A stretch of 20,865 bases of DNA from Deltaproteobacteria bacterium (GTDB lineage Bacteria; Myxococcota_A; Polyangia; Polyangiales; Houyiibacteriaceae): positions 1 through 20,865 of the forward strand of contig JAPUKT010000285.1 in the NCBI GenBank assembly GCA_027295555.1. The letters are read 5' to 3'. How positions within the stretch are numbered: the first letter of the stretch is position 1; each line of letters begins with the position of its first letter. The position numbers and the translations under genes are program-made. The notes under the pieces were generated by a model, which was not told where the DNA came from, made no database searches, and worked only from the letters and a program-made list of their open reading frames with translations. Shown here piece after piece: positions 7,539 to 14,421 of the stretch.

Positions 7539-7555
7539 ATGCGAAGGTCGTGCCA
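7539..7555 (-). promoter_or_regulatory. Sigma-54-like promoter element
   Basis: Read on the minus strand, TGGCACG is followed by ACCT and TCGCAT. The invariant GG and GC are separated by exactly 10 nt, as in the sigma-54 consensus (TGGCACG-N4-TTGCA), with one mismatch. The predicted start would be near 7529, only about 2 nt before the GTG, which is unusual for sigma-54 genes. No enhancer site or activator gene is visible nearby. Confidence 0.3.
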
Positions 7556-7618
7556 GCTGCCTCACAGGGAATTGTTCAATGATTACAGGGGCTGCTTTCC
7601 GCGTTCTCCCACCGAAAC

Positions 7619-8167
7619 GTGCCATTGTGGCATCGGACCAGACCACCAGCGGACACTTTGACAGCGACCGGGTATTTAGAGCGCGGAGTGTCCCTTTCGA
7701 AGAGCACGGTGAGACTGTTCACGCCTACGGGGTGGGTGATTGGGACGTTGCATGTTCCGGAGGGGATCGGACTCTTGCCGTTTTTGAACGGGAGTGAGGC
7801 ATTCTTTCGAATGACGAATGTGAGCTTGCCCGAACAGCCGAGGACGATTCCGTTCTTGGCGCTCCAGCGCAAAGCCGTGTTGATCGTGGTGCCCGGCGAA
7901 GATGTCCCGCTCGGGATTCACGAGCAGGACGAACAGGTGCGGCATGAGGTCGCTTGCCTCTTCGATGGGGGCCTGGTGATGGGAACGCTCCCGCTTCCCA
8001 AGGACGTCCGCGTTTCCGATGAGCTCATGCAATCGGCGGAATTTTTTGCGATCGAGAATTGCACCCTCGGGATCGATGCGTCCCCTGAAGCGACCATGGA
8101 AGCTGAAGAGTTGGTGTTCGTCCACGGCGCCGAGATGTTCGGAGTAGCGGAGCTCGAGAGCGAATGA
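7619..8167 (+). CDS. Cytoplasmic protein with an internally duplicated small domain
   Basis: Up to 182 residues are encoded from a GTG at 7619; other in-frame starts (TTG 7658, GTG 7688) are possible because the first ~20 residues look unlike the rest. Two halves resemble each other: about 31-95 (LFTPTGWVIGTLHVPEG…FLNGSEAFFRMTNVSL…) and about 107-175 (LFDGGLVMGTLPLPKD…MQSAEFFAIENCTL…). Shared positions include the GTL.(V/L)P turn, the SE/AE.FF motif and the N.(S/T)L strand. This pattern recalls the small beta domains named DUF6812, but that match is from memory and unverified. There is no signal peptide or membrane segment. The stop overlaps the bestrophin-like gene's ATG (ATGA), suggesting a joint function. 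Confidence 0.75.
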   Translation: MPLWHRTRPPADTLTATGYLERGVSLSKSTVRLFTPTGWVIGTLHVPEGIGLLPFLNGSEAFFRMTNVSLPEQPRTIPFLALQRKAVLIVVPGEDVPLGIHEQDEQVRHEVACLFDGGLVMGTLPLPKDVRVSDELMQSAEFFAIENCTLGIDASPEATMEAEELVFVHGAEMFGVAELESE

Positions 8168-9114
8168 TCATTCGTGGTGGTGTGGGCCTCGGACACGGTG
8201 TGACCCAGTTCCTGTTCCGGAACTGGCCGATCATCGTGACCGTCATTCTGGTCGAGCAAGGACTACTTCTGTTGTCGAGGTACTCCGACGTTCTCGCAAT
8301 GGACGTGTTCTCCGCCGCCGCGGTCGGTCTCTTGGCTACGGTGGTCGGCATCTTCCTCGTCTTCCGATTCAACGAGGCCTATCAACGTTGGTGGGAAGCG
8401 CGCATCTTGTGGGGCGCCCTCGTCAACGACAGCCGCAGCTTCGCCCGCGAAGTGATCACCCTCCTGACTCCCGAGCGCGTCCCCAAGCTCGCGTCCGACG
8501 AAGAAGCCCGAGCTGTCCAAAAGGAGCTCGTGTATCGACACATCGCGTATTGCAACGCGCTGCGCCTCAGTCTGCGACACCAGGAAAACTGGCACGAGCT
8601 GACACCCTTCCTGTCTGCTGGCGAGCTCGAGGAGCTCAATGGATACGTCAACAAGCCCACGCAGCTCGACCGACGACAAGCCGATAGGCTCACATCTCTC
8701 ATCGGTACGGACACCGCCCAACAGGTCCTGTTGATGCAGTTCGATTCGACGCTCAACCGGCTGTACGACATCCAGGGCGGCTGCGAGCGCATCAAGAACA
8801 CGGCCTTCCCGGACGAAGTCCGGTTCGTCTCTCGGGCGTTGGTTTGGCTCACCGCCGTCGCCGTTCCAGTCGTGTTCCTCAACCCGCTGCAGAGCGAGGT
8901 CACCGCCCTCGAGCTCTTTGCGGTGATCATCATCGTGTTGAGCTTCATGATCGTCGAGCAGCTCGGGGCGTCGCTCAAGAACCCGTTCGAGAATGCTCCG
9001 AACGACACACCGATGACGGCCCTCTGCCGTTTGATCGAGATCGATCTTCGGCAGCAGCTCGGCGAAACCACGCTTCCGCCTCCGATCGAGCCGAAAAACG
9101 GCGTGTTGATGTAA
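8164..9114 (+). CDS. Bestrophin-like (UPF0187) anion channel family protein
   Basis: This 316-residue membrane protein carries the bacterial bestrophin hallmarks: FRFNEAYQRWWEARILWG (about 67-84), the YDIQGGCERIKNTAFP segment (201-216) and the C-terminal NPFENAPNDTPMTALCRLIEID (273-294). Hydrophobic segments are at about 21-37, 50-67, 224-240 and 250-267, as expected for the fold. Bestrophins form pentameric ion channels in the cytoplasmic membrane. Whether this member passes anions or cations cannot be read from the sequence. The start is fixed by the 4-bp ATGA overlap with the upstream gene, which suggests that protein is a partner or regulator. The gene converges on aroE. Confidence 0.92.
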   Translation: MIIRGGVGLGHGVTQFLFRNWPIIVTVILVEQGLLLLSRYSDVLAMDVFSAAAVGLLATVVGIFLVFRFNEAYQRWWEARILWGALVNDSRSFAREVITLLTPERVPKLASDEEARAVQKELVYRHIAYCNALRLSLRHQENWHELTPFLSAGELEELNGYVNKPTQLDRRQADRLTSLIGTDTAQQVLLMQFDSTLNRLYDIQGGCERIKNTAFPDEVRFVSRALVWLTAVAVPVVFLNPLQSEVTALELFAVIIIVLSFMIVEQLGASLKNPFENAPNDTPMTALCRLIEIDLRQQLGETTLPPPIEPKNGVLM

Positions 9115-9211
9115 CCCCGTAAAGCCGGCGCTCTGCGTCGTCCACGAGGCTTCGCCCCAACCCCAAGGCAACTAACGCCTTGCCCGTGGCGACGAAAGTC
9201 GCTTTACGGGG
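9115..9211. terminator. Structured gap between convergent stop codons, possible two-way terminator
   Basis: Outer arms CCCCGTAAAGC (9115-9125) and GCTTTACGGGG (9201-9211) are exact inverted repeats that begin right after the bestrophin TAA and end right before the aroE stop. Inside lie CAAGGC/GCCTTG (9164-9169, 9177-9182; 7-nt loop) and GCGAC-GAAA-GTCGC (9189-9202), the latter with a GNRA-type loop and competing with the outer arm. No U-tract is present, so termination is inferred from position. Confidence 0.5.
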
Positions 9212-10066
9212 TCAGTTGCGGAGTGCCTCACGCATCACGTCGATGGGCGGCGCGGACCCGGTCCACATCTCGAACGCGATCGCCCCTTGGTACAGGAGCA
9301 TGCCCAAGCCGTCGACGATCTTCAGACCCCGTTCTTCTGCTCGTGCCAACACCGAGGTCTTGAGTGGCTTGTACACCATGTCCACCACCGCGGCGTCCGG
9401 CGGCAAGGCGTCGATCGGCAACATCGCCGCAAACTCGTCGGCACGCGGGTTCGATTCCAAGGTCGCACTCGTCGCCTGAACCACGAGCGTGGCCGAATCG
9501 AAATGCCAATCCGCCTCGCTCAGTGGGGCTGCTTCGACCGTACACTCGACATGATCGGCCAACGCCTCGACCAGAGACTCGACCAGCGCCTCGCCTTGCT
9601 CTGGCCTTCGCGCCAACACCGCGATCTCGCTGGCACCCGCTTCGGCGAGCCCAACGACCGCAGCTCGAGCCGCGCCTCCCGCGCCGAGCACGATGACCCT
9701 CGCTTCGCCGACGCCAACCCCGGCCTCTTCGAGCGACCGCACGAGCCCTGGCGCATCCGTGTTGTGACCAACGTACCCGTCATCCGTTCGAACTACGGTG
9801 TTCACCGCGCGGATCGCACGCGCCCCAGGCGCGACGTCGTCGAGCAACGCCATCACGGTTTCCTTGTGAGGCACCGTGAGGTTGTATCCGTCGATGCCTT
9901 CGTCGTGTTTCCGCGTCACCTCTGCGGCAAGATCGGCGGGCGCCACCTCGAAGCGGTCGTATTCGAGGGCAATACCGAGCGCGCGCGCAGCCGCCCGATG
10001 CATCTCTGGCGACTTCGAGTGCACCACAGGGAAACCGAATATCCCCAGCCGAATCGGGTCAGTCAT
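9212..10066 (-). CDS. aroE: Shikimate dehydrogenase (NADP+)
   Basis: AroE reduces 3-dehydroshikimate to shikimate in the aromatic amino-acid pathway, in the cytoplasm. The 284-residue protein matches the family in length and motifs: SKSP (17-20) and Asn89 for substrate binding, catalytic Lys68 in NLTVPHKE and Asp104 in GHNTDAPG, the nucleotide-binding loop GAGGAARA (128-135), VYKPLKT (231-237) and LLYQGAIAFE (257-266). The usual NATS motif reads QATS, a tolerated variant. The ATG at 10066 overlaps the xseA stop (ATGA), so aroE is probably translated from the xseA transcript. Confidence 0.97.
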   Translation of the reverse strand: MTDPIRLGIFGFPVVHSKSPEMHRAAARALGIALEYDRFEVAPADLAAEVTRKHDEGIDGYNLTVPHKETVMALLDDVAPGARAIRAVNTVVRTDDGYVGHNTDAPGLVRSLEEAGVGVGEARVIVLGAGGAARAAVVGLAEAGASEIAVLARRPEQGEALVESLVEALADHVECTVEAAPLSEADWHFDSATLVVQATSATLESNPRADEFAAMLPIDALPPDAAVVDMVYKPLKTSVLARAEERGLKIVDGLGMLLYQGAIAFEMWTGSAPPIDVMREALRN

Positions 10067-11502
10067 ATCTTGCTCTCGACCTTGGCGCCGAACTCGCCAT
10101 TAGACACCCGCACGCGAACGCGATCCCCGCTCTTCACTTCGTCGGCACTTCGGATCGCACGCCCCGTCTCTTCGTGGAGCGCGATCGCATAGCCTCGTTC
10201 GAGCACGCGCAACGGAGAGAGCGCGTCGAGCCTCGCACATGCCTCGGCGTACGAAGCCCGCGCCTCCCGAACCAGTGGCCTCCCGCGTCCCTGCAGCGCC
10301 ACGGTCAATGCGACGAGCTGTTCGCGCCTTTGCTGGATCGGTAAGCGCCCGGCGTCCCGGAGCCTCGCAAGCACTGCGCCGAGCTCCTGCCGATCCCGCC
10401 GGAGGGTCGACCGTGGATCATGGCGTCCGAGCCGCTGACGAAGCTCCGCGAGCTCGTGCCGTCGCCGTCGGAGATCGCCACGCGTTGCGTGCCCGAGTTG
10501 GTCCTGCAGGGCGAGAAGCTCGCGCCGAATCGGCGATATCACACGACGCGCACCGTAGAGCGGCCGCAGCAGTCGCTCGAGGCGAAGGCGGAGGCCTCCC
10601 ACTTGGTTATCGAGCGCCTGACTCAGCCGGCGCTCGAGCGAGAGCAGGTCGCGAACCAAAGCCTCGTGTTGCGGAACGACGATCTCGGCCGCGTTTGACG
10701 GAGTCGCCGCCCGGACATCCGCGACGAGGTCCGCGATTGTCACGTCCACCTCGTGGCCAACTCCGCTTACCACCGGCACGCGGCATGCTGCGATCGCACG
10801 CGCGACCCTCTCGTCGTTGAATGCCCAGAGGTCCTCTGCCGACCCACCCCCGCGCGACACGATCACGACATCGAGGTCTTCCAGCCGTTGCACTAGCTCG
10901 AGCGCCGATACGATCGTTTGCGGCGCGTCCTCGCCCTGCACGCGGCAATCTGCGACGACGAGCCGAACCGGACACCGTTCTGACGCAACCCGGATGATGT
11001 CTCGGAGCGCTGCGCCCGTTCGACTCGTCACGACGCCAACCACCCTCGGCAACTGTGGCAAGGGGCGCCTACGGTCGGGGTCTAGCAACCCTTCGGCATC
11101 CAGCTGGTCCCGAAGCCGCCGAAACTGAGCGGCTAGGTCGCCTTCTCCCGCAGGCTTCGCCGATCGTGCGATCAGCTGAAACTGACCCCGGGCCAAATAC
11201 AGCGAGAGCTTTCCACGAAACTGGACGCGAGCCCCGTCTTCGAGCGGCGTTTTGGTTCGCCGGACGTCCGACTGGAACATCACACCGCGCAGCTGGGCCG
11301 GCTCCTCCTCGTCGTTGAGCGTGAAGTAGACGTGCCCCTTGGCCCGACGCACGTCGGAAAGCTCGCCTTCGACTAGCACGCTCGGCCAGCTGTCCTCGAG
11401 TGTGAGCCGCACCGCGCGGTTGATCTCGCTTACCCGAAAAACGCGCTCGCCGTCACCCGGCTCCCGCTCTTCGAGCCGCTCGAAAAGCGGCATCTCCGAC
11501 AT
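10063..11502 (-). CDS. xseA: Exodeoxyribonuclease VII large subunit
   Basis: XseA is the catalytic subunit of exonuclease VII, which degrades single-stranded DNA to oligonucleotides with the small subunit XseB. The 479-residue protein has an N-terminal OB-fold (about 20-115, WPSVLVEGELSD…GHVYFTLND), the catalytic core with GVVTSRTGAALRDI (156-169), RGGGSAEDLWAFND (217-230) and GVGHEVDVTIADLVADVRA (247-265), and a long Arg/Leu-rich coiled-coil that binds XseB. No xseB is seen within the window, although the two are often adjacent. The ATG at 11502 is preferred; another at residue 4 is possible. The stop is coupled to aroE. Confidence 0.96.
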   Translation of the reverse strand: MSEMPLFERLEEREPGDGERVFRVSEINRAVRLTLEDSWPSVLVEGELSDVRRAKGHVYFTLNDEEEPAQLRGVMFQSDVRRTKTPLEDGARVQFRGKLSLYLARGQFQLIARSAKPAGEGDLAAQFRRLRDQLDAEGLLDPDRRRPLPQLPRVVGVVTSRTGAALRDIIRVASERCPVRLVVADCRVQGEDAPQTIVSALELVQRLEDLDVVIVSRGGGSAEDLWAFNDERVARAIAACRVPVVSGVGHEVDVTIADLVADVRAATPSNAAEIVVPQHEALVRDLLSLERRLSQALDNQVGGLRLRLERLLRPLYGARRVISPIRRELLALQDQLGHATRGDLRRRRHELAELRQRLGRHDPRSTLRRDRQELGAVLARLRDAGRLPIQQRREQLVALTVALQGRGRPLVREARASYAEACARLDALSPLRVLERGYAIALHEETGRAIRSADEVKSGDRVRVRVSNGEFGAKVESKI

Positions 11503-11508
11503 GAGCGC

Positions 11509-11537
11509 AACCTAGCCGCGTTCCCACGCCCTCACAA
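11509..11537 (-). promoter_or_regulatory. Candidate xseA-aroE promoter, predicted leaderless
   Basis: On the minus strand TTGTGA (11537-11532) is followed by exactly 17 nt and TAGGTT (11514-11509), then 6 nt to the xseA ATG. This spacing would put the transcription start at or next to the ATG. No Shine-Dalgarno is visible. The -10 resembles the TAGGCT upstream of the kinase. Confidence 0.4.
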
Positions 11538-11579
11538 CCACGCACCGCACCCGAGGAAGCGATAATTGCGCAAGCGCCA

Positions 11580-11602
11580 AAAAAGGGGACAGTCCTCTTT
11601 TT
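11580..11602. repeat. Palindrome around GGGGACAGTC, REP-like
   Basis: AAAAAGGGGAC-A-GTCCTCTTTTT is a near-perfect 23-nt palindrome (one G-T pair). It forms a hairpin with A- and U-rich flanks and could terminate transcription on either strand. The GGGGACAGTCC core is like dispersed REP-type sequences found in many proteobacterial genomes. It sits between divergent xseA and folK, just upstream of the folK ribosome-binding site. Confidence 0.55.
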
Positions 11603-11603
11603 C

Positions 11604-11608
11604 GAGGG
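11604..11608 (+). promoter_or_regulatory. Ribosome-binding site fixing the folK TTG start
   Basis: GAGGG ends 7 nt before the TTG at 11616. An in-frame TGA at 11610-11612 lies directly upstream, so no earlier start is possible, and the conserved N-terminus (IAVVGVGSNLG) follows immediately. Confidence 0.65.
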
Positions 11609-11615
11609 TTGAGAT

Positions 11616-12449
11616 TTGAGTATCGCCGTCGTAGGTGTCGGGTCGAACCTCGGATCGCGCGAAGCGTCGATTCGAGCCGCGCACGTCTTGCTCGACGCGC
11701 GCGAAGGGATCGAGGTCGCGGCCGTCTCTCCGCTTTACGAAACCGAGCCACTCGGCCCCCCGCAGCCACGTTACCTGAACGCCGCGTTTCGCCTCGATAC
11801 GATCCTCACTCCCCCCGAGCTCCTGCGGGTCCTGCTCCGGACGGAACAGCGTCTCGGTCGCAACCGAAAGGACACCCGACGCTGGGGCGCTCGCAGCCTA
11901 GATCTCGATCTCTTGTGGGATGAACGAGGCCCCCACGAAAGCCACGAGCTTCGCGTTCCGCACCCGGAGCTCGAAGGGCGAAACTTCGCACTGACGCCAC
12001 TTCTCGCAGTCGCGCCCGAGTTGCAGCGAACGTACGCTCCGCTGCTTGCGCAAACCGAAGGCGAGCTCACCCCATGGGATCGCGCCGCGCACGTGTCGTC
12101 GCGACAACGTGCCGGCGCCCTCGAGATCAAAGTCGAGGCCGATGAGCTCGTCGACGCGTGCGCGCTCGCAGTCGCGGTTCCGACGTGCCTCGGACGAACG
12201 CTCTCGACGCTTCACCGCATCATCGATTCCAGTACGAGTGCATTCGCCCACGCGCTCGGTGAACTTTTTCTTTCCGGGTTCTCCGTGCGCTGCGCAACGG
12301 TTAGTCACTGTTCGAACATACAGTGGGTCGCTCACTTTCACGGCGTAAACCTAGCGCTTCCACTGAACGACGATGTACGACTCGTGACCACGTCAGGCGC
12401 GGTTCGCGAATTTCGGGCGTCGTTGTCGGTCAACCTAACCCCTTCGTAA
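11616..12449 (+). CDS. folK: HPPK (folate pyrophosphokinase) with unexplained C-terminal extension
   Basis: FolK transfers pyrophosphate from ATP to 6-hydroxymethyl-7,8-dihydropterin in folate synthesis. Residues 1 to ~155 are a full HPPK domain: VGVGSNLGSRE (6-16), SPLYETEPLG (38-47), YLNAAF (53-58), RRWGARSLDLDLL (88-100) with the Mg-binding Asp96 and Asp98, and RVPHPELEGRNFALTPL (113-129). HPPK normally stops near residue 160, but this frame stays open to 277. The last ~120 residues match nothing I recognise, and their third-position GC and overall GC fall toward the end, so chance readthrough or a frameshift is plausible. The start is TTG, supported by GAGGG 7 nt upstream and a stop codon just before it. 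Confidence 0.88.
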   Translation: MSIAVVGVGSNLGSREASIRAAHVLLDAREGIEVAAVSPLYETEPLGPPQPRYLNAAFRLDTILTPPELLRVLLRTEQRLGRNRKDTRRWGARSLDLDLLWDERGPHESHELRVPHPELEGRNFALTPLLAVAPELQRTYAPLLAQTEGELTPWDRAAHVSSRQRAGALEIKVEADELVDACALAVAVPTCLGRTLSTLHRIIDSSTSAFAHALGELFLSGFSVRCATVSHCSNIQWVAHFHGVNLALPLNDDVRLVTTSGAVREFRASLSVNLTPS

Positions 12450-12525
12450 CCGCGTTTTCCCTTACAATCGTTTGTTGGTTCACGAAACGCTGGGTAGTCT
12501 TGAGATGGGGCAATAGGCAACACGA
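12097..12525. other. Ambiguous, mostly non-coding-looking stretch after the HPPK domain
   Basis: Past the HPPK domain three frames stay open (the folK frame to 12449, another + frame to 12348, a minus frame from 12341), but none gives a recognisable protein. Base composition becomes clearly more AT-rich from about 12240. The hairpin CACTGT-8 nt-ACAGTG lies at 12306-12325. The last 75 bases are the leader of the PilZ gene, with a weak TTGTTG-N17-TAGTCT (12472-12500). No tRNA or known structured RNA is evident. Confidence 0.4.
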
Positions 12526-14421
12526 ATGGCAGACGCACGCAAGGACAAGCGCACGCTGCTTTCGCTGAAGATCCGTTACAAGAGCGCCACGCTCGAGGAT
12601 TTCATCGAACGCTACAGCAGTGACATTTCGCGAGGGGGCGTATTCATCAAAGCGAAGAAGCCCCTGACGGTGGGTACGTTGCTGAAGTTCGAGTTCTTGC
12701 TTCAAGACCAATCGACTTTGATCCACGGGGTTGGCCGTGTGGTCTGGCGTCGCGATCCATCGGGGGCGGACGCGCAGAACCCACCCGGCATGGGTATCAA
12801 GTTCATCAAGATGGACCCGGAGTCTCGCGCACTCGTTCAGCGCATCGCTGAGGGCCGTCAGACCCCAGGCGTCTTTGAGCAAGGCCAACAAGGGCAGCCG
12901 GTCGAGACGCCTGTTTCGTCCGCGCCCGCAACGCCCGTTCCAGACGACCGCACCAAGGTTCGACACGTGAGCGAGTTTCTCGCTTCTGCATTCGAGGAGG
13001 GTGGCGTCGGTGAGGCGGCGACCCGTGAGGCGCAGGCAGGTGCACAGCGAGCGCGCCAAGTCAGCCCCGACATCGGCGTGAAGCGAGCCATGTCTGCTTT
13101 TGGCAACAGCAACGGCGGCCAGGCGATGACAGAGCCGCTCGAAGAGCTCGACGCCGAAGAAGATTTTCTCGACAACGAAAGGACGCGGATTCACGACTAC
13201 CCGGACGCCGACGCGACCGTGGTCGCTGGCGCGAGCGCGGTGCCTTTCGTTCCCGGGCAGCGCCCGACCCCAGTCGTGTCCGCCCAGCCGCGGCGATTAC
13301 GGCTCCAAACCGGAGTTCCCGACTTGTTTGGCCCGGACATGGCCGAGTCGTTCGTTCCAGCAGGGGGCCTCGAGCCTGCGACAGGTGAATTCCTGGATCC
13401 GAGCTTGCTCGACCCCGGAGTGCAGGCCGTCCCGCCACCCGCGGGCGTGCCTTCGGGTCCTGGCATTCCAGTCGACACCTTCAAGCCTGCGACCGTCCCT
13501 GCACCGGCAGCGTCGACTCCCATTGCCGCAGCAGCGCCTCCCGCCAAGAGCAGGTCTGGCGGGTCTCGCTGGGTCTTCCTCGTCATTGCACTCCTAGTGG
13601 TCGCGGGCGCGGGCGTGGCAGGCGTGGCCGGCTGGCAGTCCGGTATGGTGGAGAGCCTGAAAGAGCTTGCGGCGCCGTACATCGGTGACGAGATCGAAGT
13701 GCTTGAGGAGCCATCGGCTCCACAACCGGTTGCCGAGGCGCCGGTCGAGGAGGTAGACCTAGACCTGACAGGACAAGAGCCGGACGCCGAAGCCGTCGTC
13801 GAGCCCGAGGCCACGGTCGAGGAACCACAAGCTGCGCCGGCCGCAGGCGCGGACGCCGGTCTTGCGAAGCTCGTCGTCCGGTCGCGACCGGCGCGCGCCT
13901 TTGTCAGCGTCAACGGCAAGCCGATGGGGCGCACTCCCATCACGCTCGACCTCGAACCCGGCACTCAGGTTTCGCTCTTGGCGAGAGAGCGTGGCTATTT
14001 GCCGAAGACGCAGCAAGTCACGGTGCAACCGGGAAGCTCCACGGTGAGCCTCGTTCTTCCGATCCTGCCTTACTATGTCGAGGTCGTGAGCGATCCGCCT
14101 GGAGCGCGCGCGATTGCCGTCGGCGGCAGCGAGGTCACCACGCCTGGCGAGATGCGATTCAGGTCGATGCGGAGTGGACGCTCGATCAGGGTTTCGAAGG
14201 ACGGCTATCAAACCGTCTCGAAGACTGTCAATCGCAAGGACTTCCGCCAGGAAACCAATCGCATGGTGACCTCGATCAGGGTCAAGCTTCAGCCAGAGGG
14301 CGCTTCGGCGGTCGAGGAGTCTGGGGCCCAAGAGCCTGCGACCGAGAGTTCTGAGCCAGCCGAAGCCGAGGTGGAAGAGGCCCCCGAAGCTACGGAAACG
14401 ACCGACGCGGACTCGTTTTAG
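12526..14421 (+). CDS. PilZ - transmembrane - double PEGA protein, probable c-di-GMP receptor
   Basis: This protein of 631 residues begins with a PilZ domain (about 5-108) of the type expanded in Myxococcus (TIGR02266-like). Both parts of the c-di-GMP-binding signature are present: RxxxR at Arg5-Arg9 and DxSxxG at 33-38 (DISRGG). A long Pro/Ala/Glu-rich linker (about 110-345) leads to one transmembrane segment (about 348-370, WVFLVIALLVVAGAGVAG). An acidic linker and two PEGA-like domains follow, about 447-512 (KLVVRSRPARAFVSVNGKPMG…) and 516-590 (YVEVVSDPPGARAIAV…VSKDGYQTVSK), and then an acidic tail. The layout implies a cytoplasmic second-messenger sensor tied to an envelope domain. The ATG at 12526 is needed to keep Arg5. 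The 3' end overlaps the convergent rhomboid gene by 32 bp. Confidence 0.88.
   Translation: MADARKDKRTLLSLKIRYKSATLEDFIERYSSDISRGGVFIKAKKPLTVGTLLKFEFLLQDQSTLIHGVGRVVWRRDPSGADAQNPPGMGIKFIKMDPESRALVQRIAEGRQTPGVFEQGQQGQPVETPVSSAPATPVPDDRTKVRHVSEFLASAFEEGGVGEAATREAQAGAQRARQVSPDIGVKRAMSAFGNSNGGQAMTEPLEELDAEEDFLDNERTRIHDYPDADATVVAGASAVPFVPGQRPTPVVSAQPRRLRLQTGVPDLFGPDMAESFVPAGGLEPATGEFLDPSLLDPGVQAVPPPAGVPSGPGIPVDTFKPATVPAPAASTPIAAAAPPAKSRSGGSRWVFLVIALLVVAGAGVAGVAGWQSGMVESLKELAAPYIGDEIEVLEEPSAPQPVAEAPVEEVDLDLTGQEPDAEAVVEPEATVEEPQAAPAAGADAGLAKLVVRSRPARAFVSVNGKPMGRTPITLDLEPGTQVSLLARERGYLPKTQQVTVQPGSSTVSLVLPILPYYVEVVSDPPGARAIAVGGSEVTTPGEMRFRSMRSGRSIRVSKDGYQTVSKTVNRKDFRQETNRMVTSIRVKLQPEGASAVEESGAQEPATESSEPAEAEVEEAPEATETTDADSF

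Noticed and set aside
12306..12325. CACTG-TTCGAAC-… resembling a tRNA T-arm.
   Set aside because: The 3' side of the stem is displaced by three bases, and no acceptor, D or anticodon arm can be built around it.
12046..12348. Second + frame of 100 codons after the HPPK domain.
   Set aside because: Its product is Ser/Arg/Pro-rich in the way of off-frame translation, has no ribosome-binding site, and starts within folK.
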